DNA from: Hyphomicrobiales bacterium
Lineage (GTDB): Bacteria; Pseudomonadota; Alphaproteobacteria; Rhizobiales; GCA-2746425
Length of the DNA stretch: 8,278 nt
Assembly (NCBI GenBank): GCA_002746425.1
Contig: NVXB01000061.1
Coordinates: forward strand, 3,992 to 12,269
Direction of reading: 5' to 3'
Part shown: in pieces, positions 6,155 through 8,278 of the stretch
Numbering within the stretch: the first letter of the stretch is position 1
Layout of the letters: each line of letters begins with the position of its first letter
Translations under genes and position numbers: made by a program
The notes under the pieces: model-generated
The model's input: the letters and a program-made list of their open reading frames with translations, nothing else
Database searches by the model: none
Told to the model about the DNA's origin: nothing

Positions 6155-7183
6155 TCAGCCATCAACGACGAGCATGATTTTCCCGACATGCTTACCCTCT
6201 TCCATGTGTTGATGTGCCTTGCCTGCTTCCAATAAGGAGTATTTCGAATCAATCACTGGTCCAATGATTCCTTTATCAAGCAGGGGCCAGATTTCTTGTT
6301 CCAGCTCGATAGCAATTTGGCTTTTTGCTTCGATTGATCGGGGACGTAGTGTTGACCCGGTGTGGGTCAGCCTCTTAAGCATAAGCAGCATGAAGTTTAC
6401 TTCGGAAATGGCTCCATTGAGAAATGCGATTTGCACAATCCTCCCATCTGTTGCTGCAACCTTATAATTGCGTTCAATGTAGTCGCCGCCAACCATATCC
6501 AAAATGACATTTGCTCCAGCGCCTTCTGTCAGCTCCATAACCGCCTGGACATAATCAGTGGTCTGGTAATTGATGGCATAATCAGCTCCCAGTTTTTTGC
6601 AGGCACTACATTTTTCATCGGAACCAGCTGTTGCAATGACGGTAGCACCTCGCGCCTTAGCGATTTGAATGGCTGTTGTACCAATGCCGGAACTTCCGCC
6701 GTGTACAAGAAATACATCACCTGATTTTAATTGCCCTCGTTGGAATACGTTTGTCCAAACTGTGAAATAGGTTTCAGGGAGTGCAGCAGCCTGTAAAAAA
6801 TTGAATCCCTTTGGAATAGGCAAAGCGTGGCCCTCTGGAACGACAACGTATTCTGCATAGCCACCGCCGGGACATAAGGCACAGACCTTGTCACCAATTG
6901 CATAACGCTCCGTATCGCGGCCAAGCCCTACGACAGTTCCTGATACTTCCAGGCCCGGTAAATCAGAGGCGCCCTCTGGAGGGCGATAATGTCCTTGCCG
7001 TTGCATAATATCTGGGCGATTTACCCCAGCTGCGGCAATTTTGATCAGAATTTCGCCCTGATGAGGTACAGGTACACGGCGTTTCTCTGGTTTCAGAACG
7101 TTAGGGGCACCGTGCTCGGAAATTGCGATGACCGTCATCATCTGTGGTAATGTTTCTAACGAGCTGGGGTCTGAAGAGGGCAT
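6155..7183 (-). CDS. NAD(P)H:quinone oxidoreductase, zinc-free MDR family (TP53I3/PIG3-like)
   Basis: This 342-aa cytosolic enzyme belongs to the medium-chain dehydrogenase/reductase superfamily, quinone oxidoreductase branch, and is predicted to reduce quinones or related enones with NADPH. The N-terminal GroES-like domain carries AAGVNRPDIMQRQGHYRPP at 51-69 and LPGLEVSGTV at 75-84, a signature of the PIG3-like group. The Rossmann domain has VHGGSSGIGTTAIQIAKARG at 160-179 (core SSGIG) and TAGSDEKCSACKKLGAD at 185-201. The zinc-ligand cysteine cluster of true alcohol dehydrogenases is absent. AAGGAT (complement of 7191-7196) lies 7 nt before the ATG at 7183 and favours it over a TTG two codons upstream. 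A second start at residues 15/16 (MM) is possible and matches the length of many relatives. It is divergent from the DUF1192 gene with 74 bp between them. The physiological substrate is unknown. Confidence 0.9.
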   Translation of the reverse strand: MPSSDPSSLETLPQMMTVIAISEHGAPNVLKPEKRRVPVPHQGEILIKIAAAGVNRPDIMQRQGHYRPPEGASDLPGLEVSGTVVGLGRDTERYAIGDKVCALCPGGGYAEYVVVPEGHALPIPKGFNFLQAAALPETYFTVWTNVFQRGQLKSGDVFLVHGGSSGIGTTAIQIAKARGATVIATAGSDEKCSACKKLGADYAINYQTTDYVQAVMELTEGAGANVILDMVGGDYIERNYKVAATDGRIVQIAFLNGAISEVNFMLLMLKRLTHTGSTLRPRSIEAKSQIAIELEQEIWPLLDKGIIGPVIDSKYSLLEAGKAHQHMEEGKHVGKIMLVVDG

Positions 7184-7257
7184 CGGCAAAATCCTTGTTT
7201 TGTATTCAACAATTGTGGCAAGGCATTTTGGGATTGGTCAAGGTGGGAGAGTGTCAA
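7184..7257. promoter_or_regulatory. Shared divergent promoter region, oxidoreductase / DUF1192 gene
   Basis: Both divergent genes must start transcription within or near these 74 bp. On the minus strand TTGACC (complement of 7236-7241) is followed after 18 bp by CACAAT (complement of 7212-7217), a fair sigma-70-like pair for the oxidoreductase. For the plus strand I see no convincing boxes. The purine-rich AAGGTGGGAGAG just before 7250 is the DUF1192 ribosome binding site. The box assignment is tentative. Confidence 0.3.
7191..7196 (-). promoter_or_regulatory. Shine-Dalgarno deciding the oxidoreductase start
   Basis: AAGGAT on the minus strand lies 7 nt before the ATG at 7183. It is only 1 nt from the alternative TTG at 7189, which is too close to serve it. 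Confidence 0.7.
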
Positions 7258-7452
7258 ATGGCAAGATATGACGAAGAAGGGCGCAAAATTGAAGCTGCCG
7301 TTCACGAGATTGGTGGAGATCTACGCGATCTTTCATTGAGCGATCTGAATGAGCGAGTCGCCATTCTGAAAGATGAAATACAGCGGATCGAAGCCATTAT
7401 TGAACGCAAGGGAAATTCAATTTCTGCTGCGGAAAGCTTTTTCAAGAGCTGA
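7258..7452 (+). CDS. DUF1192 domain small coiled-coil protein
   Basis: This 64-aa protein matches the small DUF1192 family of Alphaproteobacteria in length and pattern: a charged start, the core HEIGGDLRDLSLSDLNERVAILKDEI (16-41) and the end SAAESFFK (56-63). Residues 27-50 have leucine/isoleucine spacing typical of a short coiled coil (LSDLNERVAILKDEIQRIEAIIER). There is no signal peptide or membrane segment. The function is not known; the shape suggests a small dimeric helical partner of another protein. The Shine-Dalgarno GGGAG (7245-7249), 8 nt before the ATG, is strong and supports the start. It diverges from the quinone oxidoreductase gene and precedes ruvA by 69 bp on the same strand, so cotranscription with ruvA is possible. 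Confidence 0.9.
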   Translation: MARYDEEGRKIEAAVHEIGGDLRDLSLSDLNERVAILKDEIQRIEAIIERKGNSISAAESFFKS

Positions 7453-7521
7453 TTGCGCCTATTGATGTATCACAGCTAATGTTCAACAAGTGATTCCATA
7501 GGTAAAGACAGGGCAATTGGC

Positions 7522-8142
7522 ATGATTGGTAAGCTGAAAGGTGTGGTGGATTCTTATGGCGATGACTGGGTCATCATTGATGTGCATGGTGTCGGCTATC
7601 AAGTCCATGCTTCCAGCACTACATTGCAGTCTCTCCCTCAGGTGGGTGAAGCTGCCACGGTATCCATTGAAACCCATGTACGCGAAACCGAAATCAAGCT
7701 GTTTGGCTTTGCCAGTGGTACGGAACGGGAATGGTTTCGCATTTTAATGACGGTTCAGGGCGTTGGTGCAAAAGTAGCATTGGCTATTTTAGGCACACTG
7801 TCTGTTGGTGATTTGGCATCTGCCATCGCCTTACAAGATAAGGCCATGGTTTCTCGGGCACCAGGTGTTGGCCCAAAAGTTGCGCAGCGCATTGTTACCG
7901 AGTTGAAAGACAAGGCACCAGCGCTTGCCGGTGGTGCTACGGCTGCTCTTGGCTTGCAAAGTGACATTGGCGAGGGCGTTGCATCGGCTCCCATAGCCGA
8001 TGCTGTGTCGGCTTTGGTAAATCTCGGTTATGCGCAGGCTCAGGCAAGTACTGCTCTGGCGCGTATTATTGCCCGAGAGGGTGATGATATTGACGCGCAA
8101 ACTCTGATTCGCCTTGGATTGCGGGAGTTGAGTGGTGGGTAA
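7522..8142 (+). CDS. ruvA: Holliday junction branch migration complex subunit RuvA
   Basis: RuvA (206 aa, usual length about 200) binds four-way DNA junctions as a tetramer and loads the RuvB motor for branch migration in recombinational repair. Domain I, the OB fold (1-62), begins MIGKLKGVV and has HGVGYQVH at 22-29 and HVRETEIKLFGF at 52-63. Domain II has two helix-hairpin-helix motifs, VQGVGAKVALAIL at 78-90 and APGVGPKVAQRIV at 113-125, the non-specific DNA contacts. A glycine/alanine-rich linker (about 132-152) leads to domain III (155-205), ALVNLGYAQAQASTALARI, which contacts RuvB. AGGG at 7510-7513, 8 nt before the ATG, supports the start. ruvB follows after 104 bp. ruvC, commonly directly upstream in related bacteria, is not there; the DUF1192 gene takes that place. 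A poor match to an alphaproteobacterial LexA box lies at 7481-7496. Confidence 0.96.
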   Translation: MIGKLKGVVDSYGDDWVIIDVHGVGYQVHASSTTLQSLPQVGEAATVSIETHVRETEIKLFGFASGTEREWFRILMTVQGVGAKVALAILGTLSVGDLASAIALQDKAMVSRAPGVGPKVAQRIVTELKDKAPALAGGATAALGLQSDIGEGVASAPIADAVSALVNLGYAQAQASTALARIIAREGDDIDAQTLIRLGLRELSGG

Positions 8143-8147
8143 TCAAG

Positions 8148-8243
8148 ATGCTTTATCTCGGCTTCGAGCGGGCCGTTGCATCAATCAATTTGAAAGTGCA
8201 TGAGCGCTATTTCCGATTGTTGGCAGATCAGGTTAAAAGCTAG
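8148..8243 (+). CDS. Possible 31-aa ORF between ruvA and ruvB
   Basis: An ATG-initiated frame of 31 codons (MLYLGFERAVASI... ending ADQVKS) fills the gap between ruvA and ruvB, starting 5 bp after the ruvA stop and ending 3 bp before the ruvB ATG. GGTGGG in the ruvA end (8133-8139) could serve as a weak Shine-Dalgarno. The tight fit between two coding genes is the only argument for it. I recognise no family, and the peptide may be chance or a relic. If translated, it could couple ruvA and ruvB translation. Confidence 0.2.
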   Translation: MLYLGFERAVASINLKVHERYFRLLADQVKS

Positions 8244-8246
8244 ATT

Positions 8247-8278
8247 ATGACTGATTCTTCACCTTCTTCCGACCGCGT
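8247..8278 (+). CDS. ruvB: RuvB, Holliday junction branch migration ATPase (5' end only)
   Basis: Only the first ten codons (MTDSSPSSDR) are inside the window before it ends. The call rests on position, directly after ruvA on the same strand with an ATG, and on the hydrophilic Asp/Ser-rich start that fits the variable N terminus of RuvB ahead of its conserved arginine-rich segment. RuvB would be the hexameric AAA+ motor working with RuvA. The Shine-Dalgarno is weak (AAAAG about 9 nt upstream), so translational coupling to the preceding frame is possible. No catalytic motif can be checked here. Confidence 0.7.
   Translation, partial: MTDSSPSSDR

Overview
The window reads as an ordinary chromosomal segment of an alphaproteobacterium. 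Two genes point there: a DUF1013 protein (TrcR) and a DUF1192 protein, both families being essentially confined to Alphaproteobacteria. Base composition looks moderate (by eye close to half G+C, not counted). That would suit a moderate-GC marine or host-associated lineage near Hyphomicrobiales/Rhodobiales, but genus cannot be called from the sequence. No transposase, phage gene, CRISPR array, tRNA or rRNA was seen, and no gene-free stretch exceeds 300 bases.

Layout. (1) 13-1473, minus: a bifunctional mannose-1-phosphate guanylyltransferase/mannose-6-phosphate isomerase that makes GDP-mannose for surface polysaccharide. (2) After a 169-bp divergent intergenic region with a terminator-like hairpin, prpE (propionyl-CoA synthetase, 1643-3547) and an SDR dehydrogenase (3630-4418) lie on the plus strand, 82 bp apart. 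(3) An orphan ParA-type ATPase (4512-5162, plus) converges on trcR (5238-5957, minus). (4) A zinc-free MDR NAD(P)H:quinone oxidoreductase (6155-7183, minus) lies upstream of trcR. The 197-bp gap between them holds a nearly perfect 32-bp palindrome. (5) Diverging from the oxidoreductase are a 64-aa DUF1192 coiled-coil protein (7258-7452), ruvA (7522-8142), a doubtful 31-codon ORF and the first ten codons of ruvB, cut by the window end.

Functionally the window is a mix: sugar-nucleotide synthesis, short-chain acid activation, a probable redox enzyme, cell-cycle or transcription control (TrcR, perhaps the ParA-like ATPase) and recombinational repair (RuvAB Holliday-junction branch migration). 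All complete genes look intact, and most have a convincing Shine-Dalgarno sequence that settles the start; manC does not.

I did not find a convincing undescribed system. The items most worth a second look are the 32-bp palindrome at 6089-6120, the solitary ParA-like ATPase facing trcR, the altered active-site signature of the guanylyltransferase, the terminator-like hairpin just ahead of prpE, and ruvA-ruvB without ruvC next door.
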